A stretch of DNA of 64,000 bases. Source: Arthrobacter sp. efr-133-R2A-120. Lineage in GTDB: Bacteria; Actinomycetota; Actinomycetes; Actinomycetales; Micrococcaceae. This document shows positions 38,523 to 48,829 of this stretch, piece by piece; the stretch's first letter is position 1; the number at the start of each line of letters is the position of its first letter. The stretch spans positions 62,001 to 126,000 of the forward strand of contig NZ_JARVRF010000015.1 in the NCBI RefSeq assembly GCF_030209835.1, in the 5' to 3' direction. A program made the position numbers and the translations under genes. The notes beneath the pieces are model-generated. The model had not been told where the DNA came from. It saw only the letters and a list, made by a program, of their open reading frames with translations, and ran no database searches.

Positions 38523-41259
38523 CAACGCTGCGGCGGTGCATGGTCATGTCGGAGAAAGCGGTACGAGGCCGGCTGAACCGTGGCTCGACTATGGGCATTT
38601 GCTTCCCGGAATTACCGCTGCAGTGCGTGCCGACGATTGTTCGGCCGTCTTCATCGTGGGCGATTCCGGTCTCGGCGCGTCATCTCTCCTGGCACAGCTG
38701 GGCAGTGTCTTCGGCGGGGACCTTGCGGTAGTCCCGATTCACGGGAGTCCTTCACTGACCGCTGTCCCATATGGGGTACTCGCTCCGTTTCTTGCCCATC
38801 TTTCGCTTGCCGACATATCCTCCCGGGTCGCTGTGCTCCGCTCACTTTGGGATCACCTCGAAAGCATCCGCGTAGGTACCGGGCCGGCTTTGCTGCTGGT
38901 CGACGACGCGCACTACCTGGACGATGCCACGTGCGCGATGCTGACGGAGCTTGTCCAGGCGGGTTGGGCCAAAATCGTGGCCGCATGCGTTCCGCGGCCG
39001 GGAGTTCCCGGGCCGCTCTTGCGCTTGTGGCACGAGGGAACTGCCGAGTGGTTTGACCTGGAGCCCCTGACGGCAGAGCAAGGCCACGAATTGTGCGAGG
39101 CATTGCTGGGCGGAATCGTCCTGAACAGCACGAGCCATGGGTTCTGGACAGAGGCAGGGGGCAACACCCTTCTGCTCAAGACCCTTGTCCGCGAAGCCGA
39201 GAGCTCGGGGACCCTCGTCCAGAGGCACGGTGTGTGGCTCAAAACGGCTGCAGCACCGGTCCACACGGTGAAGCTCGAGGCGGTTGTCAAACTTCAGCTG
39301 ATGCGCATTTCGGCCGCTGGCAGGGAAGCCTTGAGCTTGATTGCATTGGCGGAGCCGGTGGACGAGACCCTGATTAGCGTTGTGGCCGGAGAATCGGCCG
39401 TCCAGGAGTTGGTGGACCAGCATTTGATCAAGCCCGGAGGCAATGGGTTGCCAACCCTGCGGCTCGTCAATCCGGTCTACGGCGAGGTGCTTCGTAGCAT
39501 CGTCCCGGCCGCACAGAGCCTCCAACTGCATCGGCAGCTGATCTCACGGATGGATGTTCTGGAGGACAATCCGGATTCCTTGCTGCGGATGGTGACATGG
39601 TCTCTTGACTGCGGAGCGGACGTGCCCGACCGTCTCTTGATCCGGGCCGCGGTCCTTTCGGCAAGGCTCCTGCAGAGCGAGACGGCGCTGCGCATGGCGG
39701 CTGCGGTGCGGGACGCGCAGTGGCAATCGATTGCCCAGGCGGTTATGGCCCGCTCCTACTTCAATCTTGGCCGCCGGGAGGAGGCCGCGGCAGTCCTGGC
39801 CCAGGAAACAGTGGATACCGACGCCGGGCCGTCCCACGTAGTATCCGGCAGCCTCCTTCGCGCCGCTACGCGTGCCGCCGTCGGGCAGCCTGCTTCCTTG
39901 ATCCGGTCAGAAGCCGAGGTCCTCCGCGAGTGGGGAGAACAGCAGCCAGGCCTGCAGGGCCAGCGGACGCCGGCGGCGAAAGCCGCAGTGCCGCTCGCAG
40001 CCGCCCTCATCGGGCTGCTTGCCGGCTCCGTGGACGGCGACTACGAGAGGATGGGCCCTGAACTGGAGCGCGTGCTTCTTCAGTCGGGAACCGTGGAAGG
40101 TTCCTCGGCGCCGCTATTCAGGGCCTTGGCGCTGGCCCTGAAGGCAGAGATGTTCTGCGCTCTCGGCTTGGGACGCCAGGCAAAGCTGCTGGTGCTGGAG
40201 GCCGCCGCCCTCGCGCAGCCCCAGGAGAACGACGTCTTCTTCGTCCCTGAGTTCATCTCTGCGCGCCTCGTCATTTGCGCGTTGGCTGTAGGTGACTGGG
40301 CCGACGCACAAAAGCTGCTCGACAGGTACTACGAATCGTCCGGCGTCTCGATGGCGTCCTTCGGCGGGGCGGCCTACGTGGTGGCCGGGTACATTGACAT
40401 CAGGCAGGGAAAATCCGCCGACGCCTTGCCGTTGCTGACTGCGGGACTTGAAGCCCTGAGGGACAGCGACCCGCAGAATCTCTTCGGGCTGTGTGCTGCC
40501 ATGGCTTTCTATGCCGCAGCGGGCGCAGGATTGCCTGAAGCCGAACGGTTCCGGGCGGACTACAAGTCCTGGGGACAACACAGCACCCACCTTCTCGCGG
40601 CACAGGCAAGCAGCTTTTTCGAGGCCGCAGTTGAACTCCTCAACGCTGACGGCTCCGGAGTGGAGGCGTTGCACCTCAACGCGGACAACGCAGCGAAGGA
40701 AAACGCCACCTACCTTGAACTTCATGCCCTGGAGCTTGCGCTTGGCCTGGGAGACACCAGCAGGCTGGACCGGTTTTGTGAAACCGCGGCCGCAACGGAG
40801 GGCGAATGGGCGCATGCGCTCGCTGAATACGGGCTCGCGCTCAAATTCGGAGGGGCCGCCCGGTATCTGTCCGCAGGAGAGAAGCTGCAGGCGGCCACCG
40901 CCTACCACCTGGCCGCGAAGGCTTATGGTTTGGCGCTGGGAGCAGCGGATCGCGGCCAGACCAAAGAGCTCAGCGCGGTTGCCCGCGCAGGGCTGGCCCG
41001 TTGCAACGAAGAACTCGGTCAGGGCAGCGAGGAAGCACAGAACGAGTCCGTGGTTCCGAGGCTGACCCGGAGGGAATGGGACATCGTCAACCTCGCGGTC
41101 CAGGGCCTCAGCGACCGGCAGATTGCAGATACGCTCCTTATCTCGGTCCGGACCGTCGAAGGGCATCTCTACAGGTGCTATTCGAAGTTGGGGATCACCG
41201 GCAGGGACGAACTTGCCGGAGCTGCCGCGGTCGCACAGGGGGCGTCGGGCACAGGCTGA
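38500..41259 (+). CDS. Large LuxR-type STAND ATPase regulator B (Walker A lysine missing)
   Basis: 919 residues from TTG 38500, with GAGGAG 5 nt upstream inside gene A. The Walker A loop is GDSGLGAS (54-61), with Ala in place of the nucleotide-binding Lys, while Walker B LLLVDDAHYLDDAT (about 131-144) is intact. Helical repeat region to about 845; LuxR HTH LTRREWDIVNLAVQGLSDRQ, then SVRTVEGHLYRCYSKLGI. Paralogue of A, C, D and the distal gene E. Probably binds nucleotide poorly on its own. Confidence 0.88.
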   Translation: MKEPRSHDNAAAVHGHVGESGTRPAEPWLDYGHLLPGITAAVRADDCSAVFIVGDSGLGASSLLAQLGSVFGGDLAVVPIHGSPSLTAVPYGVLAPFLAHLSLADISSRVAVLRSLWDHLESIRVGTGPALLLVDDAHYLDDATCAMLTELVQAGWAKIVAACVPRPGVPGPLLRLWHEGTAEWFDLEPLTAEQGHELCEALLGGIVLNSTSHGFWTEAGGNTLLLKTLVREAESSGTLVQRHGVWLKTAAAPVHTVKLEAVVKLQLMRISAAGREALSLIALAEPVDETLISVVAGESAVQELVDQHLIKPGGNGLPTLRLVNPVYGEVLRSIVPAAQSLQLHRQLISRMDVLEDNPDSLLRMVTWSLDCGADVPDRLLIRAAVLSARLLQSETALRMAAAVRDAQWQSIAQAVMARSYFNLGRREEAAAVLAQETVDTDAGPSHVVSGSLLRAATRAAVGQPASLIRSEAEVLREWGEQQPGLQGQRTPAAKAAVPLAAALIGLLAGSVDGDYERMGPELERVLLQSGTVEGSSAPLFRALALALKAEMFCALGLGRQAKLLVLEAAALAQPQENDVFFVPEFISARLVICALAVGDWADAQKLLDRYYESSGVSMASFGGAAYVVAGYIDIRQGKSADALPLLTAGLEALRDSDPQNLFGLCAAMAFYAAAGAGLPEAERFRADYKSWGQHSTHLLAAQASSFFEAAVELLNADGSGVEALHLNADNAAKENATYLELHALELALGLGDTSRLDRFCETAAATEGEWAHALAEYGLALKFGGAARYLSAGEKLQAATAYHLAAKAYGLALGAADRGQTKELSAVARAGLARCNEELGQGSEEAQNESVVPRLTRREWDIVNLAVQGLSDRQIADTLLISVRTVEGHLYRCYSKLGITGRDELAGAAAVAQGASGTG

Positions 41260-41324
41260 AGCCGGAAACGGCCGCAGGGCAGTAGTAGTGCACTCTCGAT
41301 TCGAACGAGTCCCACTGCCAGCGA

Positions 41325-41427
41325 CGAGTACCCGCAAACCGGGGCAGGGGTACTCACACCCGCATACGAGTATCCGGCCGGATGAAAGTCGAGTACTCAC
41401 TACTGGTGTGGGCCTGACGGCTAGCTG
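41325..41427 (+). promoter_or_regulatory. Promoter of regulators C-D with YACTC box and CGAGTA sites
   Basis: CGAGTA occurs at 41325, 41367 and 41390; the last forms CGAGTACTC. TACTCA (41394-41399) is followed after 22 bp by TAGCTG (41422-41427) as -10. The leader then has a G-run and GGTCTC (41462-41467) just before ATG 41472. Four other promoters in this window share the box-to-minus-10 spacing. Confidence 0.6.
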
Positions 41428-41471
41428 GTTAATTGGGGGGTGTCACCACTCGATCACTGGGGGTCTCGCTC

Positions 41472-44255
41472 ATGTTGACAGCAGGCAGTGCATCTACGGT
41501 CCATGCCGTTCGGTCCGGGGGATCCCGGTACCAGGCATTCGACGCATCCTCGGCTTCATCCGCACCTGACGGAACCGAGGGCAAGCCGGCGATTTCGACG
41601 GCCTGGCCGCCGATTGGACCTAGAGCCGCTGTTGAGGACATCGCCCTTGCGTTGGCAGCATCCAAAGGCGGGGTGCTCGTCACGGGTCCGTCGGGCAGCG
41701 GCAAGAGCTACTTGACTACTCGGGCGGTCAACGAACTACGCGGAAACTCATTCGTCGTCGTCATCCGCGGCAGCGCAGCATTGGCGAGATCACCTTACGG
41801 CGCCCTCAATATCCTTTTGAGCGATCTTGACCCCGGATACCTGGCCCATCCCGTCCTGGTGCTGTCGGCGCTCACCAACTTGCTCCGTGAACGCGCCGAG
41901 GGAAAGCCGGTGTACCTGGTTATTGAAAACGCGGCCGAGCTTGACGAGTTGGCGGCCATGACAGTGGCCCAACTCGCGAGGAACGGCACCGCGCAGCTTG
42001 TCCTCACCTGCACGGACCCGCAGCGGCTCTGCGGCGAGATCACACGGCTTTGCGGCGATGGGTTCTTGCACCGGATTGACCTCAAACCACTGACTTTCCA
42101 GGAATCGCATGCCTGGCTCGAGGCCGGGCTGGGGGCACAAGTCTCTCCTTCCGGTGCCCATGCCCTGTGGACCGCCAGCGGGGGAAACCCGCACTACCTC
42201 AAGATGCTCGCGGCGGAGCTCGCCGAATCCGGTTCGCTTCTGAAAAGCGATGGTGTCTGGGTCCTGACATCCCGGAACGAACTGCACGGCAGGGCAATCA
42301 CCGATCTCATCACCACGCGGCTTGGGCGGATGGGCGGCGGTGAGCGCAAAGTCCTGGAGATCCTTTCACTGGCCAGGGCGGTGCCCCTGGAATCCCTGCT
42401 GGCGCTCGCTTCGGCGGACGATGTGGATTCCCTTGAGAAAAGGAGCGTCCTCGTCGTCGACGATTCGCTGCCCAGGATGGCCCGCCTCCAAAGCCAGCTC
42501 GTGGGAGACGTGGTCCGGGCGAACGTTCCCCCCGGCCGTAGCAACGAACTACGGGGCCTGCTCCTTGAGTCGATGGATCCGGGCCTCGGCCAACGCTCCA
42601 TGCTGCTGTCCATGGCCTCTTGGGCATTGGACTGCGGAGCCAAGCTGGGAAGGGAAGAAGCGCTTGAAGCTGCTGCAGTGGCGAATCGGCAACTTGATGC
42701 GCGGCTGGCCCTGCGCCTGGTCCGGTCCATTCCAGGCCACTCCACGGTGCCCGGGGCAGTAGCCGAGGAAGCCCGTGCGTTGATGACGCTGGGGGATGCC
42801 GCCGGGGCCCGGGACGTGCTGAGGCAACACCAGGACGGATCCGGCGATGAAGCCAGCCTTGCCGAATGGGTCCGGCTCAAGCTGGCCGAGGCCTCGGTCC
42901 TTCTGGCCCTTCCCGAAACCACGGCGCAAGCTTGCGAGACGCTGGCACACGTCCGCCGGCGGCTGGAAGACGAAACGATCACGGCGGGTGAAGGTCAGGA
43001 CATCGCCACGCTTCGGGAGCAACTTGTCCTGGCCGAATCGCAGGCCGCCAGCTATTCGGGTTCCTACGCTGAGATGGCAGCAAGGCTGGAAGAGGTACTT
43101 CAAGATTTTGAATCGCACGGCACGGAGTTCCGCCTCCTCGCCGGAAGCTGGCTGTGCGAGGCATGGGCCCTGACGGGACGGCAATCCGAGGCGGCGGACA
43201 TGGCAGAACAGCTGACGGCTGACTGCCATGACCCCGCTGTTTCGGTCGCCGCGGCCCGGCGCGCCACATCGCGGCTGCGGTTCGCCTTCGTGCTTGCCGG
43301 ACGGTGGGACAAAGAGGCGGAAATGGTCCAGCCAGGCGATGAGCTCTTGGTCTCCGCGGCCGAGGTATTGCCCACGGCCATCGATCTTCCCAAAGCGATC
43401 TTCCGGTGCCTTCAGGGACGGGGCCAAGACGGCTTGGAGGCGCTCATTCCGGTGATTAGCCAGCTGCGGGTCCAGGACAATGAAGGCATGCTGGATGTCG
43501 CCTGCACGGCAGCGGCCTACGCCTCGGCCTTGCAAGGCGAGCACGAGCAGGCCCTGCGCTACCTGAAGGAAGCGTCCACCCAGCTGCGCCGGCCGACGTG
43601 GCGGAAGGAGCGGACGAAGAGGTATCTCGCGGCGTTGGCCCGGGATCGGATCAACGGCCCGGAGGCCGCCATCGAGGAGCTCCTCCGCTTGGCCGACGCC
43701 GACCGGGACGAGGGCGCCCCGGGTCACGAGATCTTTTGCCTCAGTTCGGCCGTCCGGCTTGGCGCGGTCGCAGCTGCTCCACGGCTGTTGGACTCGGCCC
43801 TCCGCTGCCAGGGACGATTCGCTGAACTGTGCGTTGCGTACGCACGGGCGACGATATCCGGTAGCGCCGAGCTTCTTCTCGAGGCAGCACGGTTGGCCGA
43901 AGACATGCAGAACGACAGGTTCGCCTTCGATATCGCCGAGACCGTGTTGCACCTGGACCAGGTTCAGCTGGACAAGACGGTCCTCAGGAAGGCGCGGCAA
44001 CTCGCGGAGACGTGCAGGCAGCGCCTGCGCACACCGCAAAGCGGTAACCAAGAGGGACTGAAGTTGACTTCCCGCGAGTTGGAGATCGCCAAGTTGGCGG
44101 CGAACCGGGAGAGCAACAAAAGTATTGCCGCGAAGCTCCATGTTTCAGTACGCACGGTGGAGGGGCATCTCTACCAGATCTTCGGCAAGCTGAAAATCGT
44201 GGAACGCTCCGAGCTGAGCTTCGCCCTTGGCAACGTCGAAGGTGGTGCGAAATGA
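41472..44255 (+). CDS. Large LuxR-type STAND ATPase regulator C (Walker B altered)
   Basis: 927 residues from ATG 41472, chosen because GGGGGT lies ahead and the leader matches two other promoters; an in-frame TTG at 41433 falls at the predicted transcription start. Walker A GPSGSGKS (72-79) is intact. The Walker B region VYLVIENAAELD (about 147-158) has Glu-Asn where Asp-Asp is usual. Helical repeats to ~860; HTH LTSRELEIAKLAANRESNKS, then SVRTVEGHLYQIFGKLKI. It overlaps gene D by ATGA. Its promoter carries the shared box, which suggests autoregulation within the cluster. Confidence 0.88.
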   Translation: MLTAGSASTVHAVRSGGSRYQAFDASSASSAPDGTEGKPAISTAWPPIGPRAAVEDIALALAASKGGVLVTGPSGSGKSYLTTRAVNELRGNSFVVVIRGSAALARSPYGALNILLSDLDPGYLAHPVLVLSALTNLLRERAEGKPVYLVIENAAELDELAAMTVAQLARNGTAQLVLTCTDPQRLCGEITRLCGDGFLHRIDLKPLTFQESHAWLEAGLGAQVSPSGAHALWTASGGNPHYLKMLAAELAESGSLLKSDGVWVLTSRNELHGRAITDLITTRLGRMGGGERKVLEILSLARAVPLESLLALASADDVDSLEKRSVLVVDDSLPRMARLQSQLVGDVVRANVPPGRSNELRGLLLESMDPGLGQRSMLLSMASWALDCGAKLGREEALEAAAVANRQLDARLALRLVRSIPGHSTVPGAVAEEARALMTLGDAAGARDVLRQHQDGSGDEASLAEWVRLKLAEASVLLALPETTAQACETLAHVRRRLEDETITAGEGQDIATLREQLVLAESQAASYSGSYAEMAARLEEVLQDFESHGTEFRLLAGSWLCEAWALTGRQSEAADMAEQLTADCHDPAVSVAAARRATSRLRFAFVLAGRWDKEAEMVQPGDELLVSAAEVLPTAIDLPKAIFRCLQGRGQDGLEALIPVISQLRVQDNEGMLDVACTAAAYASALQGEHEQALRYLKEASTQLRRPTWRKERTKRYLAALARDRINGPEAAIEELLRLADADRDEGAPGHEIFCLSSAVRLGAVAAAPRLLDSALRCQGRFAELCVAYARATISGSAELLLEAARLAEDMQNDRFAFDIAETVLHLDQVQLDKTVLRKARQLAETCRQRLRTPQSGNQEGLKLTSRELEIAKLAANRESNKSIAAKLHVSVRTVEGHLYQIFGKLKIVERSELSFALGNVEGGAK

Positions 44256-46933
44256 CTGAGGTGGTTTCGACCGATGCGCTCGTCGGACGATTCAGCGTGA
44301 TGGCAGCCGTTGTCGACTGCCTTCTCGATGTCAACGGCCCCGGGGTCCTGCTTTTCGGCGACGCGGGCATCGGCAAAACGGCACTGATTAATGAAGTGGT
44401 CCATGAATTGGGGCAACGTGTCCGCCCCTTCAGGGTCTTTGCCGGTCCCACCCTGGCCTCCGTGCCGTTTGCCGCCTTGGCGCCGCTGTTGACGGCTTTG
44501 ACCCCAAGCCAGATCAATGAACCGTTGTCAGTCCTCAGGGCCGTGGTAGCGGCGTTGAACCCGGCAGGCCAGCCCCATCCAGCACCCGCCGTCCTGATCG
44601 TGGAGGACGCACACCACATCGATGACAGCAGCGTGGCTGTCCTGGCGCAGTTGGCGGCGGCGGAAGCCGCCAAAGTCGTCTTCTTGTGCCGTCCGTATCC
44701 TGCGCCGCCAGCCGAGGTTTTCTCGATGTGGTCCGAGGGGCTCGTGGACCGATTCGACTTGCAGCCGCTCAACGAGCAGGAAGTTAACCAACTTTGCGCC
44801 CAGGCCTTGGAAGCGCCCGTCGTCCAGGGCACCAGCGCCGTCCTCTGCAAGTACTCCGGCGGAAACCCGATGTTCCTGCTGGAACTCATCGAGCACGCAA
44901 AGTCGCTGGGCCAGTTGGTCTGCCGCAACGACGCCTGGATGCTTTCGGGCGAGCTGCGGGGAACCAGCGTGCGCTTGATGGACCTCGTGCGGAACCAGAT
45001 CCTGATGCTGGGAGCCGCGCAGCGTGAGACCCTCGAGACCGTGGCATTGGCGGAGCCTGTCCCGCTGAACGTCGTACAACAGGCCTGCGACTCCAGTGCC
45101 GTGGATGAACTGCAGGAACTGCATTTCATCGAGATCGCGTCCGACCCCGCCCGGCACGTCCGGCTGGCGCAGCCGCTGGTTGGTGAAGTGATCCGCCAGC
45201 TGGTCCCGACCGCCCACAGCATGACCATCCGGCGGCGCATCGTGGAGCTCATGGGGGCCAAGCCGCAGACCATGGACGGACTGCTGCGCTTCGTCTCCTG
45301 GGGTTTGGAATCAGGCACCGAGGTTCCGGACTCCGACATCCTGGAAGCAGCCCAGCTGGCCAACCGCTTGTTCATCCCCAGCTACGTGGAACGGGTAGCC
45401 GGCGCGATCAAGGATCCTTCGCTGAGGCTGGCAGCCCAGGTGGAGGTGGCGCGGGCCAAATGGTACCGGGGCGACATCAGGGGATCGGTGTCCTCGCTTG
45501 CCGGAGTGGTGGACAGGACAAATGATCCGCGGACGGTCCGGCAGGCATCGATGTTGGCGGCCCAGCTTGCCGGGCGTCAAGGCGTCGGGCCGAACGCCAT
45601 CAAACAAGCAGCATACGAATGGGAGGCGGCCCTGGCCAGGCTCGCCGAATCCCGTCAGGGGATCGACCCTGGTGAACTGGAACGCGGGAAGCTGGGAAGC
45701 AGGCTCCTCTCGCTGGAAGGCCTCCAAGCCGAAGGCCACTACGTCGAGACAGAGCGTGAGCTTCGCCAGATCTGGAAGGAAACGGACGACGACGAGTCCC
45801 GCCTCGTGGCGGGCACCCTCCTCGCCGAGGCCCTGGCTGTCACAGGACGCCCGGTTTCCGCCATCCAGATCCTGATGGAAATACAGGAGATGGTTTCCAC
45901 AAGCGGCGACTGGAGCCTCCAGTACGCAGGAATGGTGATGCGCCGCTACATTCTGGCCTTGCACCAGGCAGGTGAGTTCGGCGTTCTTGAAACGTTCCTC
46001 AAGAACCATGTTTCGCAGGCACCGAACTCCCTGATCTATTCAGGCGGGATGCTGCACCTGGCCGCAGGAATGGTGGACCTGCGCAGGGGAGACCTGGGGG
46101 TGGCGCTGCCCCGGCTTCGCCAGGCGGTCAGCATGCTGCGGGTCTCCGACATGGGAAGCGACCTGCCCGACGCCGTTGCTGCCGCCGCCTACGCGGCGTC
46201 GATCCTGAAACGCCGGGACACGGCCATGACGTACTCAAGCGAGTACGACGCATTGATCCGGGAAGGCGTGCATCCGTCGCTGCTGGCGCAAGGTCATGCG
46301 GCCGTTGCGCGAGCCGAACATACCGGATCGCAGACGGCGATTGCGAGACTCATGTCCCTTGCCGATTCCGCGGCCGCGGACGGAGCGATCGGCGCCGAGA
46401 TCGACATCCTGATGTTGATCCTGAGGCTGGGAGACACGGGTGTGGCGCGTCGGCTGATAGCAGTAGCCGAGGGCAGCGAAGGCCGGACGGCTGAGTTTGC
46501 CCTGAGCGTCGGGCTTGCCCTTGCGCACAAGGACGCGGACCGCCTCATTGAGCTGAGTGAATCGGCCGCCAGGGACGGACTGGAGTTGGCCGCAGCTGAT
46601 TGCGCCGGCCACGCCCTGCGGATCCTGGAAAGCAGGGGTGACAAGGCGCGCCAGCTGGAGGGACAGCGACTCCTCAAGCGCCGCACCGCTGCCCTCGACA
46701 AGGCCGGCCCGGTCCTTGAGGGGGGTTCCCCGGATCTCCAGAAGCTGACCCGCCGCGAACAGGAAATTGCAACGCTCGTGCAGTCGGGTTCGAGCAACAA
46801 GGACATCGCGCTTAGCCTGGGCTTGTCATTGCGCACCGTTGAAGGTCATCTGTACCGAATGTTTGCCAAGCTTGGCATCAGCCACCGGGAAGATTTGATG
46901 AACGGTGCCCACGGCACGCAGGGCCTGGGCTAG
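44252..46933 (+). CDS. Large LuxR-type STAND ATPase regulator D (both Walker motifs intact)
   Basis: 893 residues. Walker A GDAGIGKT (36-43) and Walker B LIVEDAHHIDDSS (about 115-127) are both normal, making this the only one of the five relatives with a complete nucleotide site. Helical repeats to ~830; HTH LTRREQEIATLVQSGSSNKD, then SLRTVEGHLYRMFAKLGI. Translationally coupled to C by ATGA. I infer it could be the active ATPase partner of degenerate relatives. Confidence 0.88.
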   Translation: MTEVVSTDALVGRFSVMAAVVDCLLDVNGPGVLLFGDAGIGKTALINEVVHELGQRVRPFRVFAGPTLASVPFAALAPLLTALTPSQINEPLSVLRAVVAALNPAGQPHPAPAVLIVEDAHHIDDSSVAVLAQLAAAEAAKVVFLCRPYPAPPAEVFSMWSEGLVDRFDLQPLNEQEVNQLCAQALEAPVVQGTSAVLCKYSGGNPMFLLELIEHAKSLGQLVCRNDAWMLSGELRGTSVRLMDLVRNQILMLGAAQRETLETVALAEPVPLNVVQQACDSSAVDELQELHFIEIASDPARHVRLAQPLVGEVIRQLVPTAHSMTIRRRIVELMGAKPQTMDGLLRFVSWGLESGTEVPDSDILEAAQLANRLFIPSYVERVAGAIKDPSLRLAAQVEVARAKWYRGDIRGSVSSLAGVVDRTNDPRTVRQASMLAAQLAGRQGVGPNAIKQAAYEWEAALARLAESRQGIDPGELERGKLGSRLLSLEGLQAEGHYVETERELRQIWKETDDDESRLVAGTLLAEALAVTGRPVSAIQILMEIQEMVSTSGDWSLQYAGMVMRRYILALHQAGEFGVLETFLKNHVSQAPNSLIYSGGMLHLAAGMVDLRRGDLGVALPRLRQAVSMLRVSDMGSDLPDAVAAAAYAASILKRRDTAMTYSSEYDALIREGVHPSLLAQGHAAVARAEHTGSQTAIARLMSLADSAAADGAIGAEIDILMLILRLGDTGVARRLIAVAEGSEGRTAEFALSVGLALAHKDADRLIELSESAARDGLELAAADCAGHALRILESRGDKARQLEGQRLLKRRTAALDKAGPVLEGGSPDLQKLTRREQEIATLVQSGSSNKDIALSLGLSLRTVEGHLYRMFAKLGISHREDLMNGAHGTQGLG

Positions 46934-47032
46934 CCGCACGCGCGGCTTCCTTGCCCACTGCTTGGGGTGACCGCTTCCCCGAAGCCTCCTTCCGCCGTCG
47001 TCCGCTGCAATGAAGGGCGCGAGGCCTTAAAG
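46934..47032. other. Start of 482-bp spacer after regulator D
   Basis: No gene or clear terminator is seen in this first part. Further on (47079-47094) a perfect hairpin GGCCCC-GGAA-GGGGCC may end the regulator transcript, although it lacks a T-run. Confidence 0.4.
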
Positions 47033-47153
47033 CGAGTACTAAATCGAGTGGTGAAAAGCGCCCGGACGGGTAGTCAATGGCCCCGGAAGGGGCCGCGCAT
47101 CCAAAGACGGGTATAGCCCACTCGCGCCCGCCCTAGGGGTTCGTTAATACGCT
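47033..47153 (+). promoter_or_regulatory. Promoter of the polysaccharide operon with YACTC box
   Basis: CGAGTA (47033-47038) and CGAGTG (47045-47050) lie upstream. AAAGACGGGTATAGCC (47103-47118) runs into CACTCG (47119-47124); 23 bp later comes TACGCT (47148-47153) as -10. The stretch AAAGACGGGTA-N-AGCC is repeated almost exactly at 54293-54308 before the second operon. A leader with GGTCTC (47192-47197) follows, 53 nt from -10 start to the first ATG. Confidence 0.65.
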
Positions 47154-47200
47154 TTTCCTGATGGCAACCGCCACTCATTTGGGGATAAGTGGGTCTCGAG

Positions 47201-47413
47201 ATGAAACGCAGGAAGAATTCTTTGCTCCAGGAAAACCACCCGGTAATCCGGCGAGAAGTCAGCTCCAATGCGACCGGTCTCCCGCTTTCGGCGGGTACCC
47301 CCACAATCGAGCCGGCGGCGAGCGGTCATGTGCCCTCTGAGACCAGGGCACATCCCGTTTCGCCGCCGGCTTTCTTTCACACTGGAGACAACAGGCACCG
47401 GGAGGTCGACTGA
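47201..47413 (+). CDS. Small leader ORF upstream of nucleotide-sugar dehydrogenase
   Basis: 70 codons from ATG 47201, preceded by GGTCTC and a GGGGATA purine run; begins MKRRKNSLLQENHPVIRREV and has no recognisable domain. The stop at 47411-47413 is 2 nt before the dehydrogenase ATG, so it could set translation of that gene. The same leader layout occurs at 54390. Whether the peptide itself matters is unknown. Confidence 0.45.
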   Translation: MKRRKNSLLQENHPVIRREVSSNATGLPLSAGTPTIEPAASGHVPSETRAHPVSPPAFFHTGDNRHREVD

Positions 47414-47415
47414 CC

Positions 47416-48798
47416 ATGGCACCGAACACGAAGGTAAAGACCCTCAAGGCAGAGCCCAGCGGGAGCTCGCAGTCCTTGCACACGCAGGCCCCAGCTTGGC
47501 CGGAGGGCGCGGGAACACGGACAAGCACACAGGACCAGGCCTTTACTTTCGACGTGGCGATCGTGGGCATGGGCTATGTCGGCCTGCCCACGGCCTTGGC
47601 CATCAACGCCTCCGGCCGGCGCGTTCTGGGCCTCGACGTGTCCGATGCCCGCCTGGCCGTGATCCGCGAGCAACGGGCCGATCTCCTCGACTCGGACAAG
47701 GAGCGGCTCAGCAACGCACTCCTGGACCCGACCTTCATGCTGAGCAGCGATTTGTCGTTGCTTGCCCGCGCGGCGGCGGTGGTTGTGTGCGTTCCCACTC
47801 CCGTAGACGAGTACTTGGTCCCGGACCTTGGCATTCTCCGGGCGGCGTGTGCCTCGGTGGTCGATTTCGCCACCACTGGCCAGCTGCTGATGCTGACCTC
47901 TACAACGTACGTCGGATCCACCCGCGACCTTCTGGCTTTGCCCCTGGCTGCCAAGGGACTTATTCCGGGCCGCGATGTGTTCGTGGCCTTTTCACCCGAG
48001 CGCATCAACCCTGGCGTGGATTCGTTCTCCCACGAAGACGTTCCCCGGGTAGTCGGCGGCGTGACCCCGGCCTGCGGCGAAGTTGCCGAACGGCTTCTGA
48101 GCGCCAGCACCAAGCTGGTCCACGTTGTACCGTCGGCGGATGTCGCCGAAATGACCAAGCTGGTGGAGAACACCTTCCGGGCCGTCAATATCGCCTTGGC
48201 GAACGAATTCGCCGATATCTGCCACGAACTCAATATGGAGGTCATGGACGTTATCGATGCGGCTTCCACCAAGCCATATGGATTCATGGCGTTCACTCCC
48301 GGCCCTGGGGTCGGCGGACACTGCATACCGTGCGACCCCCACTACTTGCTGTGGCAATTACGCAAGGCCCGCTTGACGGCTCCGGTGATCGAGCAAGCGA
48401 TGGCCGGGATTGCAGGCAGGCCGCACCAGGTGGTGGAGAAGGCCCGGCGCATCCTGTCGGACCGCAATCACGGTGTTGCCGGTGCCCGCGTCATGGTGCT
48501 CGGAGTCGCGTACAAGCCCGATGTCGAAGATCTCCGGGAATCCCCGGCACTGGAGATCATCTCCGCCTTGATCGCCGACGGAGCGGAAGTGGCATTCTCC
48601 GATCCTTGGTGCCGGACGGCTCCGGATGGCCACGGCGGGACGCTCGAATCCGAGCAATCGCCTGCTGACTGGGGCGCGGATCTGGTGATCCTGCACACGA
48701 GGCACAGCCGGATGGAACTTGACTGGCTGGCCGGGGCATCAGCAGTCCTGGACACGACGTACCGCTTGCCCAAAGCCGACAACGTAACCCGGCTCTAG
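47416..48798 (+). CDS. Nucleotide-sugar dehydrogenase (UDP-ManNAc/UDP-Glc dehydrogenase family)
   Basis: 460 residues from ATG 47416, with GGGAGG 11 nt upstream. NAD-dependent four-electron oxidation of a UDP-hexose to the uronate. After ~45 linker residues come the Rossmann site VAIVGMGYVGLPTALAI, VVVCVPTPVDEYLVPDL, FSPERINPG, EMTKLVENTFRAVNIALANE, and the catalytic cysteine in GGHCIPCDPHYLLW; the third domain has GVAYKPDVEDLRESPALEI. FSPERINPG and the HCIPCDP site fit the UDP-N-acetylmannosamine (WecC-like) branch better than UDP-glucose, but the substrate is inferred. First large gene of the polysaccharide operon. Confidence 0.88.
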   Translation: MAPNTKVKTLKAEPSGSSQSLHTQAPAWPEGAGTRTSTQDQAFTFDVAIVGMGYVGLPTALAINASGRRVLGLDVSDARLAVIREQRADLLDSDKERLSNALLDPTFMLSSDLSLLARAAAVVVCVPTPVDEYLVPDLGILRAACASVVDFATTGQLLMLTSTTYVGSTRDLLALPLAAKGLIPGRDVFVAFSPERINPGVDSFSHEDVPRVVGGVTPACGEVAERLLSASTKLVHVVPSADVAEMTKLVENTFRAVNIALANEFADICHELNMEVMDVIDAASTKPYGFMAFTPGPGVGGHCIPCDPHYLLWQLRKARLTAPVIEQAMAGIAGRPHQVVEKARRILSDRNHGVAGARVMVLGVAYKPDVEDLRESPALEIISALIADGAEVAFSDPWCRTAPDGHGGTLESEQSPADWGADLVILHTRHSRMELDWLAGASAVLDTTYRLPKADNVTRL

Positions 48799-48829
48799 AT
48801 CCACCAGGTTTTCGACGGAAGCAGGAGTA